64,000 bases of DNA, taken from the NCBI RefSeq assembly GCF_029850875.1, contig NZ_JAOVAM010000005.1, forward strand, positions 124,001-188,000, read 5' to 3'. The stretch is from Rothia similimucilaginosa. GTDB taxonomy: Bacteria; Actinomycetota; Actinomycetes; Actinomycetales; Micrococcaceae. The notes below the pieces were generated by a model, which did no database searches, was not told where the DNA came from, and saw only the letters and a program-made list of their open reading frames with translations. Below, piece after piece: positions 33,827 through 41,974 of the stretch; within the stretch, counting starts at the first letter, position 1, and every line of letters starts with the position of its first letter. The position numbers and the translations under genes were made by a program.

Positions 33827-35614
33827 ATGCCACACCACATTACACTCGACCATATTTCGTATGCACATCCGGGTGAGCCCCCACTTTTCACAGACCTTTC
33901 CGCGGTATTTTCTGCGCCACTCACCGGGCTTATCGGCGATAACGGCGCCGGAAAAACTACCCTCTTCAGACTTATTCTTGGCGACATAAACCCTAGTCAA
34001 GGCATAATCAGCACCCCACCGCACATAGCGTACCTACCGCAAGATTTAGGGTTGAGTGGGCATCAGCATCTTGCCGATATTTTTGGAATTACAAAAATAC
34101 TGCAGGCGCTTGATGCGCTGGAATCGGGCGAATATTCCCCCAGCCTTTACGACACCATAGGCGACGCCTGGGATATTGAAGAACGCACCCTCGTAGCCCT
34201 TGCCGAACATGGTTTTGGTCCTGCCCTCACTACGACCGATACACAGGCCCGCCGCAACCTTCTGATGCGTCCCCTTAGCACCTTTTCAGGTGGTCAGACG
34301 GTCACAGCCGCACTCACCGCGCTTCTGTATTCAGACCCAGAGTTCATTCTGCTCGACGAGCCGACGAACAACCTGGACTCCGCGGCGAAAGCCCAGCTCT
34401 TCACGACACTGGAGGCACTGCCCTGCCCGGCGCTCATTATCAGCCACGACCGCGACCTACTGGAGCGTGTAAACGTGATTGCCGAGCTTCATGCTGACCG
34501 TCAGGGGCTGGCGCATCTGCGCCTCTTCGAGGGTAACTACAGCACATACCGGCAGGCGCTGGAGACCGAGCAGCAGGCAGCTCAGCGTCGCGTGACCGAG
34601 GCGAAGAATGAGGCGCGTAAGGCTGAGCGTGAGCGTGCCGAGAACCAGATTAAGCTCGATCGCAACACTCGCCGAGGTCGCGAATTTGAGCGGTCAAAGC
34701 GGAAACCTGGCATGGCTATGGGCCTGGATAAGAACAGTTCAGAGCGCTCTGCCGGGAAACTTCACACAGCCCACGAAAGCATGGTGGCGGATGCGCGGGC
34801 GGCAGTTGGAGAAGCCCAAGAGAACCTGCGCGTTCAGGAGCGTATCTATCTGGAACTTGTTCAGGATGCGCTCCCACTGGGGCGGAAAGTACTGGAATTA
34901 CATCGGGTGAAGAACGACTCTTGCGCATCTACACCGCAGAGCGCCGACATTAAGAAGGCATACACCCAAAACATCGTTTCACGTGAAACACAACCTTATA
35001 AAGTTGATTATCTGCTTCAAGTCCAAGATTTTCCCGAGGGTCTTATCCTGACCGGACCCGAACACCTGCACATCACGGGAGCAAACGGCAGTGGCAAGAC
35101 TGTGCTTCTCAACGCGATAGCGCACGCAAATGACCCTGACTACCGTTCCCCAGTGCCGCCTGCGTACCAAGTGCTCTACCGTCTGGACAACACCGCATAC
35201 CTGCCGCAGCGCATCATCCTCGACCCGGAGCTCACCCTCCTTGAAACCGTACAGAGGGCGAATCCCGGTGCGAGCGAACAGCATCTGCGTGACCAGCTGG
35301 CGCGGCTGCTGTTCCGTCGCGAGAGTGTGCACCATAAGACCGGTGAGCTCTCCGGTGGTGAGCGGTTCCGTGCCGCGGTGGCGCAGGTGCTTCTGGCGGA
35401 TCCGGTGCCGCAGCTACTCATATTGGATGAGCCGACGAATAACCTCGATATTTCCTCGGTGGATTGGCTGGTGCAGGCGCTCGAAGCCTATACCGGCGCA
35501 CTCATTGTAGTGAGTCATGATGAGGATTTTTGCCGCCGCATCCGCATTGACCGCACACTCAACCTTTCAACAAAAACTCTCGGGAAGGAACCATTCGGGG
35601 AATCAGCATGCTGA
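33827..35614 (+). CDS. ABC-F ribosome-protection ATPase, copy 1
   Basis: A 595-residue protein with two ATPase domains and no membrane segment. Domain 1 has GDNGAGKTTL, FSGGQTVTAAL and LLDEPTNNLD. Domain 2 has GANGSGKTVLL, ELSGGERFRAAVAQ and LILDEPTNNLD. Between them (about 255-370) is a highly basic linker with RRGREFERSKRKPGMAMG, the part that reaches the peptidyl-transferase centre in resistance ABC-F proteins. Expected role: displacing PTC-binding antibiotics from the ribosome, as in VmlR, Lsa or TlrC. Drug specificity cannot be read. It is a tandem duplicate of the next gene, with long near-identical parts, and the linker is where they differ. A parS-like palindrome lies within it. Confidence 0.88.
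   Translation: MPHHITLDHISYAHPGEPPLFTDLSAVFSAPLTGLIGDNGAGKTTLFRLILGDINPSQGIISTPPHIAYLPQDLGLSGHQHLADIFGITKILQALDALESGEYSPSLYDTIGDAWDIEERTLVALAEHGFGPALTTTDTQARRNLLMRPLSTFSGGQTVTAALTALLYSDPEFILLDEPTNNLDSAAKAQLFTTLEALPCPALIISHDRDLLERVNVIAELHADRQGLAHLRLFEGNYSTYRQALETEQQAAQRRVTEAKNEARKAERERAENQIKLDRNTRRGREFERSKRKPGMAMGLDKNSSERSAGKLHTAHESMVADARAAVGEAQENLRVQERIYLELVQDALPLGRKVLELHRVKNDSCASTPQSADIKKAYTQNIVSRETQPYKVDYLLQVQDFPEGLILTGPEHLHITGANGSGKTVLLNAIAHANDPDYRSPVPPAYQVLYRLDNTAYLPQRIILDPELTLLETVQRANPGASEQHLRDQLARLLFRRESVHHKTGELSGGERFRAAVAQVLLADPVPQLLILDEPTNNLDISSVDWLVQALEAYTGALIVVSHDEDFCRRIRIDRTLNLSTKTLGKEPFGESAC
34975..34990. other. parS: parS-like ParB site inside ABC-F copy 1
   Basis: The 14-bp palindrome GTTTCACGTGAAAC is perfect, and 15 of 16 positions match the ParB consensus TGTTTCACGTGAAACA (C replaces the first T). 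It is translated as part of VSRET. parS sites cluster near oriC and load ParB for chromosome segregation. Confidence 0.75.
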
Positions 35615-35638
35615 ATCTTCTCCTACATGGGAGGGTGT

Positions 35639-35668
35639 TTGACTCAGCGCCCAGTCAGTTCCTATGCT
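35639..35668 (+). promoter_or_regulatory. Promoter of ABC-F unit 2
   Basis: TTGACT (35639-35644), 18-bp spacer and TATGCT (35663-35668), exactly as in unit 1 at an offset of 2148 bp. Confidence 0.7.
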
Positions 35669-35674
35669 GGAGTT

Positions 35675-35957
35675 CTCAGCTCTCTATCCGTGTTACCCCG
35701 CCGCAGGGGTAGCTGGCGAAGCTGAACGTATCGTTTGACTGAAGCCACCCAAGGCGCGACCGGGGTACCCTTCGGAATCTAGGAGGCATCAAAGAAATGA
35801 CCCACCGAGCATAAGCCCGGACTCAGAAGAATTTTTCGCGCGCTCACGCAGCTTTTTGTGCAGGCATATTCTCTGCACACTTCCATTTTTCTGCGTGTCT
35901 CCGTCAGCGCGCACGCACCCGGGCACAGGTACATCCACCGTTACGCTCGGGTTTTTT
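35675..35957 (+). promoter_or_regulatory. Attenuator leader of ABC-F unit 2
   Basis: The first 150 nt align without gaps to the leader of unit 1 (shared block 33481-33673 against 35629-35821). The early hairpin GTTACCCC/GGGGTAGC keeps its pairing despite base changes. The terminator again uses CCGAGC (35805-35810) with GCTCGG (35945-35950), and GCCCGG (35815-35820) with CCGGGC (35919-35924), then TTTTTT. The loop is much longer and unrelated to that of unit 1, so the stems are what has been kept. Confidence 0.65.
35797..35814 (+). CDS. Leader peptide MTHRA (unit 2)
   Basis: Identical 5-codon frame and AGGAGG (35781-35786) as in unit 1, overlapping the 5' arm of the terminator. Confidence 0.6.
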   Translation: MTHRA

Positions 35958-36088
35958 CACGCCTTTTTTGGGGCGATCCTCTTACCGCCACGCGCTCAGC
36001 ATAGGCCCCCAAACCGCCGGCACACTACTGCAACGCACCACCGTCGGAGTTTGAGAGCACCCGAGCATCCACACCTCAAGGAGCTCGT

Positions 36089-37912
36089 ATGACACACGTA
36101 CTTCAGCCGCAGGCGACCTTTCCCCGTTCCGCTTCTTCCCGCGATGCCCGCTCGCACGCCACTTCCCACATGGTTTCCCATGCAGCGGCGCACGTTAGTA
36201 TCGCCCATCTACACTTTGCGCACCCGAGCCAACCTCCACTGTTTGTGGACCTTTCGGCGGTGTTTTCGGCACCTCTGACCGGGCTCATTGGCGATAATGG
36301 TTGCGGAAAAACAACCCTCATGAGGTTGATTTTGGGTGATTTGACCCCGGATTCCGGTTCTTTGGCAGCGCCGGAGCGCATGGCGTATCTACCTCAGGAT
36401 TTGGGTCTGGACCGGGAGCAGACCCTCGCTGAGCTCTGCGGAATCACCGAGATTCTGTGGGCACTGCAGGCGGTGGAATCCGGCGAATACTCCCCCGAAC
36501 TCTACGAGACCATCGGGGATAACTGGGATGTTGAGGAGCGCACCCTGGCGGATCTTGCAACCTACGGTTTCACCCCGGCGACCGTGGTTGATCGCGACAA
36601 CCCGGAGGCTGTTCGCGCGCTCTTTGCCCGTAGCATGCGCAGTTTTTCCGGTGGCGAGGCGGTCATTGCCGCACTTGCCTCACTGATGGTTTCTGATCCC
36701 GAGTTCATTCTGTTGGATGAGCCGACCAACAACCTGGACTCCGCGGCGAAGGCTCAGCTCTTCGCCGCGTTGGAGGCGCTACCCTGCCCGGCACTCATCA
36801 TCAGCCATGATCGCGATCTGCTGGAGCGTGTAAACGTGATTGCGGAGCTTCACGCCGACCGCCAGGGGCTGGCGCATCTGCGTCTCTTTGAAGGTAACTA
36901 CAGCACCTACCGGCAGGCGCTGGACACCGAGCAGCAGGCGGCTCAGCGTCGCGTGACCGAGGCGAAGAACCGGGTGCGTTCGGCGCATCGCGAGTGGGTG
37001 CATGCGCAAGAGATTATCTCGAAGAACATGGCGCAGGTCTGGAAGGACGACCAGCCGGATACAATTCTAGACCTGGCAAAGGATGCCTCACGTCAGGCGG
37101 CGGCGAAGCTTCGCGGGCTGCGCGTCGGCAAGCAGGAACAGGCTCAGGAGGCATACCAGAAGGCTCAGGATGAGGTGCGCGTGCAGGAGAAGATCTACGC
37201 CGAACTGAGCCAGCAGCCCCTACCCGCGGGTCGCAAGGTACTGGAGCTGCACCGGGTTGATGCCCGGCAGGTTTCACGTGAAACATTCACGGTTCAGCAA
37301 CCCACCAAGGTTGATTCTCTGCATTTTTTGCCCGCCAAGGCAGATAGCGAGAACCAACAGGGAACCCCGGCGGAGCACCCCGAGCACCTGATTCTCAGCG
37401 GCCCCGAGCACCTGCGCATCACCGGCGCAAACGGCAGCGGCAAGACCACCCTCCTTGAGGCAATTGCCCACGCCGGCGACCCGGAGTACCGCTCCCCCGT
37501 GCAGCCCGCCTACCGCGTCGGCTACTGCCTCGAGGGGGCGTACATTCCTCAGCGCATCACCCTCGACCCGCAGCTGACCCTCCTGCAGTGCGTGCAGCGG
37601 GCTAACCCTGGCGTGAGCGAACAGCATCTGCGTGACCAACTGGCGCGTCTGCTTTTCCGCCGCGAGAGCGTGCACCATAAGACCTGTGAGCTCTCCGGTG
37701 GTGAGCGGTTCCGTGCCGCAGTGGCGCAGGTGCTTCTGGCGGATCCGGTGCCGCAGCTACTCATGTTGGATGAGCCGACGAATAACCTCGATATTTCTTC
37801 GGTGGATTGGCTGGTGCAGGCACTCGAAGCCTACACCGGTGCGCTCATCGTGGTGAGCCACGATGAGGATTTCTGCCGCCGCATCCGCATTGACCGCACG
37901 CTGGCGCTCTAG
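36089..37912 (+). CDS. ABC-F ribosome-protection ATPase, copy 2
   Basis: A 607-residue paralogue of the preceding gene. Domain 1 has GDNGCGKTTL, FSGGEAVIAAL and LLDEPTNNLD; domain 2 has GANGSGKTTLL, ELSGGERFRAAVAQ and LMLDEPTNNLD. Near-identical blocks to copy 1 surround Walker B of domain 1 and the last 100 residues (about four differences). The interdomain linker (about 295-390, with EIISKNMAQVW and ASRQAAAKLRGLRVGKQ) is quite different from that of copy 1. Since the linker sets antibiotic range in this family, the two may protect against different drugs (inference). AAGGAG precedes ATG 36089. It also carries a parS-like site. Confidence 0.88.
   Translation: MTHVLQPQATFPRSASSRDARSHATSHMVSHAAAHVSIAHLHFAHPSQPPLFVDLSAVFSAPLTGLIGDNGCGKTTLMRLILGDLTPDSGSLAAPERMAYLPQDLGLDREQTLAELCGITEILWALQAVESGEYSPELYETIGDNWDVEERTLADLATYGFTPATVVDRDNPEAVRALFARSMRSFSGGEAVIAALASLMVSDPEFILLDEPTNNLDSAAKAQLFAALEALPCPALIISHDRDLLERVNVIAELHADRQGLAHLRLFEGNYSTYRQALDTEQQAAQRRVTEAKNRVRSAHREWVHAQEIISKNMAQVWKDDQPDTILDLAKDASRQAAAKLRGLRVGKQEQAQEAYQKAQDEVRVQEKIYAELSQQPLPAGRKVLELHRVDARQVSRETFTVQQPTKVDSLHFLPAKADSENQQGTPAEHPEHLILSGPEHLRITGANGSGKTTLLEAIAHAGDPEYRSPVQPAYRVGYCLEGAYIPQRITLDPQLTLLQCVQRANPGVSEQHLRDQLARLLFRRESVHHKTCELSGGERFRAAVAQVLLADPVPQLLMLDEPTNNLDISSVDWLVQALEAYTGALIVVSHDEDFCRRIRIDRTLAL
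37270..37285. other. parS: parS-like ParB site inside ABC-F copy 2
   Basis: The same perfect 14-bp core at 37271-37284 and 15 of 16 matches to the consensus (G replaces the first T), again within VSRET codons, 2295 bp from the first. Confidence 0.75.
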
Positions 37913-37954
37913 GGTTCTGCACCCAACCCCGCGGGGCAGCATCTGAATACAACG

Positions 37955-38000
37955 AACGGGTGCCCGGCACCTCCGAATATGGAGGCGCCGGACACCCGTT
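37955..38000. terminator. Bidirectional terminator between ABC-F copy 2 and sodA
   Basis: An imperfect stem of about 20 bp (AACGGGTG... with ...CACCCGTT) lies between convergent genes. Confidence 0.75.
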
Positions 38001-38047
38001 TCAGTTACCTCACCGCGGCTACTTCACCGCGCTGACGAAAACTTAGA

Positions 38048-38671
38048 TTAGAGGACCAGGCCCTTGGTCTGGGACACTGCGCGCTCGAAGCGAGCCTGAA
38101 CGTCAGCCCAGTTCACAATGTTCCAGAATGCCTTGACGTACTCGCCCTTGACGTTCTGGTAGTCCAGGTAGAATGCGTGCTCCCACATGTCCAGCTGCAG
38201 AACGGGAATCAGTGCAACGGAGATGTTGCCCTGCTGATCATAAAGCTGCTCGATGATGAGGCGCTTGCCAACGGTGTCCCATGCGAGGACTGCCCAGCCG
38301 GAGCCCTGAATGGTCAGTGCAACGTTGGTGAAGTGCTCACGGAACTTGTCGAAGGATCCGAAGAACTCGTCGATTGCCGCTGCCAGCTCGCCGGTGGGCT
38401 TGTCGCCACCCTCGGGGGACAGATTGTTCCAGAAGATGGAGTGGTTGGTGTGGCCACCCAGGTTGAACGCCAGGTCCTTGGAGAGCTTGGAGACGTTGCC
38501 GTATGCACCGTTCTCGCGTGCCTCTTCAAGCTGCTCGAGAGCTGCGTTAGCGCCTGCAACGTATGCTGCGTGGTGCTTGTCGTGGTGCAGCTCCATGATC
38601 TTTGCAGAGATGTGGGGCTCGAGCGCCGCGTAGTCGTAGGGGAGCTCGGGGAGGGTGTACTTTTCAGCCAT
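38048..38671 (-). CDS. sodA: Superoxide dismutase (Mn/Fe)
   Basis: A 207-residue cytosolic enzyme converting superoxide to peroxide and oxygen. Metal ligands are visible: His in [18 protein letters not shown], the NHSIFWNNL segment, and Asp/His in [29 protein letters not shown] and the Gln in [13 protein letters not shown] suggest the Mn or cambialistic kind. I chose ATG 38671 (AAAGG 8 nt upstream) rather than the ATG five codons earlier. The upstream side opens into the long DnaA-box region. Confidence 0.95.
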   Translation of the reverse strand: MAEKYTLPELPYDYAALEPHISAKIMELHHDKHHAAYVAGANAALEQLEEARENGAYGNVSKLSKDLAFNLGGHTNHSIFWNNLSPEGGDKPTGELAAAIDEFFGSFDKFREHFTNVALTIQGSGWAVLAWDTVGKRLIIEQLYDQQGNISVALIPVLQLDMWEHAFYLDYQNVKGEYVKAFWNIVNWADVQARFERAVSQTKGLVL

Positions 38672-38910
38672 GATGATGCCTTTCATTAGAATGCTTGGCC
38701 TGTATTAAAGATTACCAGCGTAGCGTTTACTTTACTTTTCACGAGTTGGGGAGCGTCACATGTGCACACCAACCCGCATGAGCCTGTGGATTTTAGGCCA
38801 AAACTTTTCCCCACGTCTGTGGATAACTCTGTATATTAACAGGCTTTTTAGGCTCGGCACCCTATTCTGCCTTGAAATAACAGGGTATGCACTCATATGA
38901 ATAACAGTGC

Positions 38911-38936
38911 TGTAAGTTCTCCACACTGTGGATAAC
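38911..38936 (+). repeat. 26-bp direct repeat around DnaA boxes, copy 1
   Basis: Identical to 39286-39311. Each copy holds one perfect DnaA box and is followed by a second box 13 bp further, so a box pair seems to have been duplicated. Confidence 0.85.
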
Positions 38937-39285
38937 TACTGTGGATAACACCTCTTTTTGGGGATGCGCGGGGGATAAACTGCAGGATTTTCGCTTTCAT
39001 TCAGGGCGTTTTTCCTTCTACTAGCCAAAATTTTGGACGCCGATAGGGACGCTGAGCGGTCTTATATACCCCTTTACACCAGAGACGGTGGATTAAGTGC
39101 ACAGGGTTATCCACAGGTGTGGAAAATTTGGCATTCCGCGAATTTAAAGGTAAAAAGATCTTCTGTTTAAGAACTTACCCTCGGTTTTAATGGCTTCAAA
39201 AGCCTGTAATTACAAGAATTTTTCTGCAGATCTCTTAAATTGCACCCGCGACGAGCCTCAGGTCTGCTCCGCCAAATCACACGGG

Positions 39286-39311
39286 TGTAAGTTCTCCACA
39301 CTGTGGATAAC
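39286..39311 (+). repeat. 26-bp direct repeat around DnaA boxes, copy 2
   Basis: Second copy of the repeat at 38911-38936, 375 bp away, with the same spacing to a following DnaA-like box. Confidence 0.85.
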
Positions 39312-39465
39312 CCCTGTGGATATTATTCTTAGCACGATACGGGGCAACAATACAGTAGGTACGCAGCGTAGCCACACTGTATAGATACGCAACAGCACAG
39401 GTGTTTGCACCTCCTCGTACCCCCTCCCACGGCTCGTGCAGCCCTCTTGCTGGCGCCGATATGAA

Positions 39466-39720
39466 GGCAAAGAAAAAGAGCATCCGACCGTTGGATGCTC
39501 TTAGGAGTGAGTTGATAGAAATTTCAGTTAAAAATATACGGTACGGCATGCAGCCCAACCACGAACTGCATCCGCACCGCACATCCGTCGGTAGAAATAC
39601 GAGTTACTCGTACACCAACGACAATCACCGATAAATAGAGAGTCGAACCTATCGAAGCGAGCTTCCGGTCTCGCCTCGGAGGCTTCCTTCGACCCCGTTA
39701 TTTTATTAGTGTACATGTTT
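39466..39720 (-). ncRNA. Possible small RNA with intrinsic terminator
   Basis: On the minus strand a 10-bp stem (39476-39485 with 39493-39502) is followed by TTTTTCTTT, a good terminator. TACACT preceded at 17 bp by TTTGCA (near 39700-39735) could be its promoter. No convincing protein lies between, so a transcript of about 225 nt is possible. This is weak evidence. Confidence 0.3.
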
Positions 39721-40142
39721 TCATTACGGTTGCAAAGCTAAAACCGAGATTTTTAAAAATTTTGTTATCATTTCGTTATTTTTCACACTTGGCAAGCTCT
39801 TTGCACCCCTCAGAATTTTCACCCAACTCCCTAAAACCCTTGATATTCCGCGGAAGTTAGCTCAATATGCGAGTAGGCTTCTTGGTATGTTCTCCTCTAT
39901 ACTTGTACCGGAAATCTTTATAAATATGCCGTGGAACACTCATGTATCTAAGGTTTTTTGCAACCGCCGCGTGCAAAAAAGATACCCCTAGCACCCTTCA
40001 AAAAATTAGCACTAAAGTGTCAACCATTACTTGACCGCACCAATTTAGGGTTACCGGCCATACCTTTCGCTACAATGGGTGCCAGCACACCACACCTCCC
40101 CCTATAAGGGAGCCCCATATCCGATAAAAGAGGAACGATCCC

Positions 40143-40694
40143 GTGTCCACACCAACCACATCTGCGCAGCGGTCCGAAAATACCGCACACAGCGAATCCA
40201 CCCAATGGCTCTCCCCGCAAGAGCGAGAAGGCTGGCTCTTTATCAGCTCCATCATCTTCACCCTCACACGCAAGCTAGAGAATCAGCTACAAACCGAGGC
40301 TGGCATTAGCTTTGTTGAATACATGGTACTCGCAATGCTCTCCGAGTCTAGGGATCATTCCCTGACCATGACCGAGCTGGCAATTACTACCAATACCCTC
40401 CCCGCCCGCCTCTCCCGCGTCGTGGCACGATTGGAGAAGGGCGGCTACGTCCGTCGCTCTCTCAGTACAGAAGACCGCCGTGTCAGCATCTGCCACCTGC
40501 TCCCCGCAGGCGAGCAGAAGGTGCGGGAGGTAGCACCCAGCCACGTACATGAAGTCCGCCGCCAGATTTTCGACCACCTTACGACCGAGCAGGTTGAGCA
40601 CCTTGCAGAAATTGGCGAGTCGGTCCTCGGTAACACCCCTTCAAACATCATCTCGATTGACGCACTAAAGCGCGGAGACTACCCCGCCGAATAA
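40143..40694 (+). CDS. MarR-family regulator
   Basis: A 183-residue winged-helix regulator. LTMTELAITTNTLPARLSRVVARLEKGGYV is the recognition helix region, and RRSLSTEDRRVSICHLLPAGEQ is the wing with the Asp-Arg pair typical of MarR. It starts at GTG 40143 after GAGGAAC. Targets and ligand are unknown. It lies alone between the DnaA-box region and the ferritin gene. Confidence 0.88.
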   Translation: MSTPTTSAQRSENTAHSESTQWLSPQEREGWLFISSIIFTLTRKLENQLQTEAGISFVEYMVLAMLSESRDHSLTMTELAITTNTLPARLSRVVARLEKGGYVRRSLSTEDRRVSICHLLPAGEQKVREVAPSHVHEVRRQIFDHLTTEQVEHLAEIGESVLGNTPSNIISIDALKRGDYPAE

Positions 40695-40744
40695 CCTCCT
40701 CCGCTCTGGGTAAGATCGGCCCCTGGTAAGAGTTGAGAAAATCA

Positions 40745-40788
40745 GAGATAAGGCATATTCCCCACCGGGAACGAGCCTTATCTCTTTA
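40745..40788 (+). terminator. Terminator after the marR-type gene
   Basis: GAGATAAGGC pairs with GCCTTATCTC across a 20-base loop and is followed by TTT. The rest of the gap to the ferritin gene (to 41217) shows nothing I can name. Confidence 0.7.
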
Positions 40789-41217
40789 ACAGCCCCGTGG
40801 AAGCGCGAGAACCATGGCACGCGCAGCCCCTAAAAACCGCCTCAAGTCGCCTGGGGTACCGCTATCTGCGAAGAATTTTAAAAAATTTTTGCGGTATCAC
40901 GTACCGCTTTGAAATATCGAATGATCGGCTACCGGGCACAGGGGCACCATGTATGCATGCGGGATATTGGGGTATCTCATGCGGCTTTAAACCGCGAAAT
41001 CTCAAGGAAACACGCCCAATACCACCCATCCCCAAGGAGGTATTCAGGTTACCCACACTAAGGGTTATGGCGACAATATGTCAGGGGTACCTCATCTACC
41101 CCACCGATTAGCCTTTTCTCTCTGTACACGCAACAGAGCACCCCGTACGATAAATATCAACAGGTTGCACCGCGCCATCCGGCACTCAGAAGCAATCACC
41201 ATATAAGGAGAAACCAT

Positions 41218-41742
41218 ATGTCTAAGTCTTTCTACGACCTGCTGAGCGAACAGATTGGTCACGAGTTCGCAGCATCTCACCAGTACCTGTCCATGGCTAT
41301 CTGGCTCGACGGTGAGGACCTGCCCCAGCTGGCTAAGTTCTTCTACCAGCAGTCCCTCGAAGAGCGCGAGCACGCACTCATGATGGTTCAGTACAAGCTG
41401 GACCGCGGCCACAAGGTCGAGATCCCCACTGTTCCCGCTGTCAAGAACGACTTCGAGAACGTTCAGGAAATCGTTGACATGTCCCTGGCACAGGAGAAGG
41501 TCGTCACCGGTCAGATCGAGGCACTGTTCTCCGCAGCACGCGCTGAGAACTACGCACTGGGCGAACAGTTCATCCTCTGGTTCCTCAAGGAGCAGGTCGA
41601 GGAAGTCGCCACCATGGAAACCCTTGTAACCGTCGTAAAGCGCGCCAACGGCAACCTCTTCGACCTCGAAAACTACGTCGCACGCGAGCTGTCAGACGAC
41701 CACGGCCAGGAGTCCGGAGCACCCGCCATCGCAGGCGCATAA
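41218..41742 (+). CDS. ftn: Ferritin (non-haem iron storage)
   Basis: A 174-residue four-helix protein. Ferroxidase-centre residues are in EQIGHEFAASHQY, EEREHALMM (ExxH) and LKEQVEEVATME. The length matches bacterial FtnA/BfrB of actinobacteria. It oxidises Fe2+ and stores it in a 24-subunit shell. AAGGAG precedes ATG 41218. It is monocistronic and close to a superoxide dismutase gene, consistent with oxidative and iron homeostasis. Confidence 0.94.
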   Translation: MSKSFYDLLSEQIGHEFAASHQYLSMAIWLDGEDLPQLAKFFYQQSLEEREHALMMVQYKLDRGHKVEIPTVPAVKNDFENVQEIVDMSLAQEKVVTGQIEALFSAARAENYALGEQFILWFLKEQVEEVATMETLVTVVKRANGNLFDLENYVARELSDDHGQESGAPAIAGA

Positions 41743-41788
41743 TCTCGCATTCGCGCGACTAGAGCACTAGTCGAACACGCAGAATACT

Positions 41789-41833
41789 AAGCGTTCCGCC
41801 CTCACCGCACCACGCGGCGAGGGCGGAACGTTT
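41789..41833 (+). terminator. Terminator after the ferritin gene
   Basis: CGTTCCGCCCTC (41792-41803) pairs with GAGGGCGGAACG (41819-41830) and is followed by TTTA. Confidence 0.8.
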
Positions 41834-41974
41834 ATACATATACGCTATGAAAGCACACCGCGGTGCACCGTCCAGGAGCTAAAAGCCGCCAGAAGCTACT
41901 CGAATACTCATACAGCGCAGAGTAAACTTAAAAGCCTTAGATGCCGCATAATATCGCGGCAGAAAGAGGAGAGA

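Larger units (their letters stand above)
38805..39323. other. DnaA-box cluster in a gene-free region
   Basis: Perfect 9-mer DnaA boxes (TTATCCACA or its complement) occur at 38818-38826, 38927-38935, 38940-38948, 39107-39115 and 39302-39310. Near-matches are TGTGGAAAA at 39118-39126 and TGTGGATAT at 39315-39323. A+T-rich tracts lie at 39120-39240 and 39745-39790. No gene is visible from 38690 to 40142. It could be an origin element, a DnaA-titrating site or a DnaA-reactivating site. dnaA and dnaN are not in the window. Confidence 0.7.

Noticed and set aside
39401-39634. 77-codon plus-strand frame in the DnaA-box region
   Set aside because: No ribosome site, odd composition, and it contains the hairpin of a minus-strand terminator.
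39620-39700. tRNA-like piece with GGTTCGACTC on the minus strand
   Set aside because: The bases around the T-loop-like stretch do not form a T-stem or acceptor stem.
40797-41111. 104-codon frame between the marR-type gene and the ferritin gene
   Set aside because: No ribosome site and no recognisable pattern; overlaps a run of frames on both strands without coding bias.
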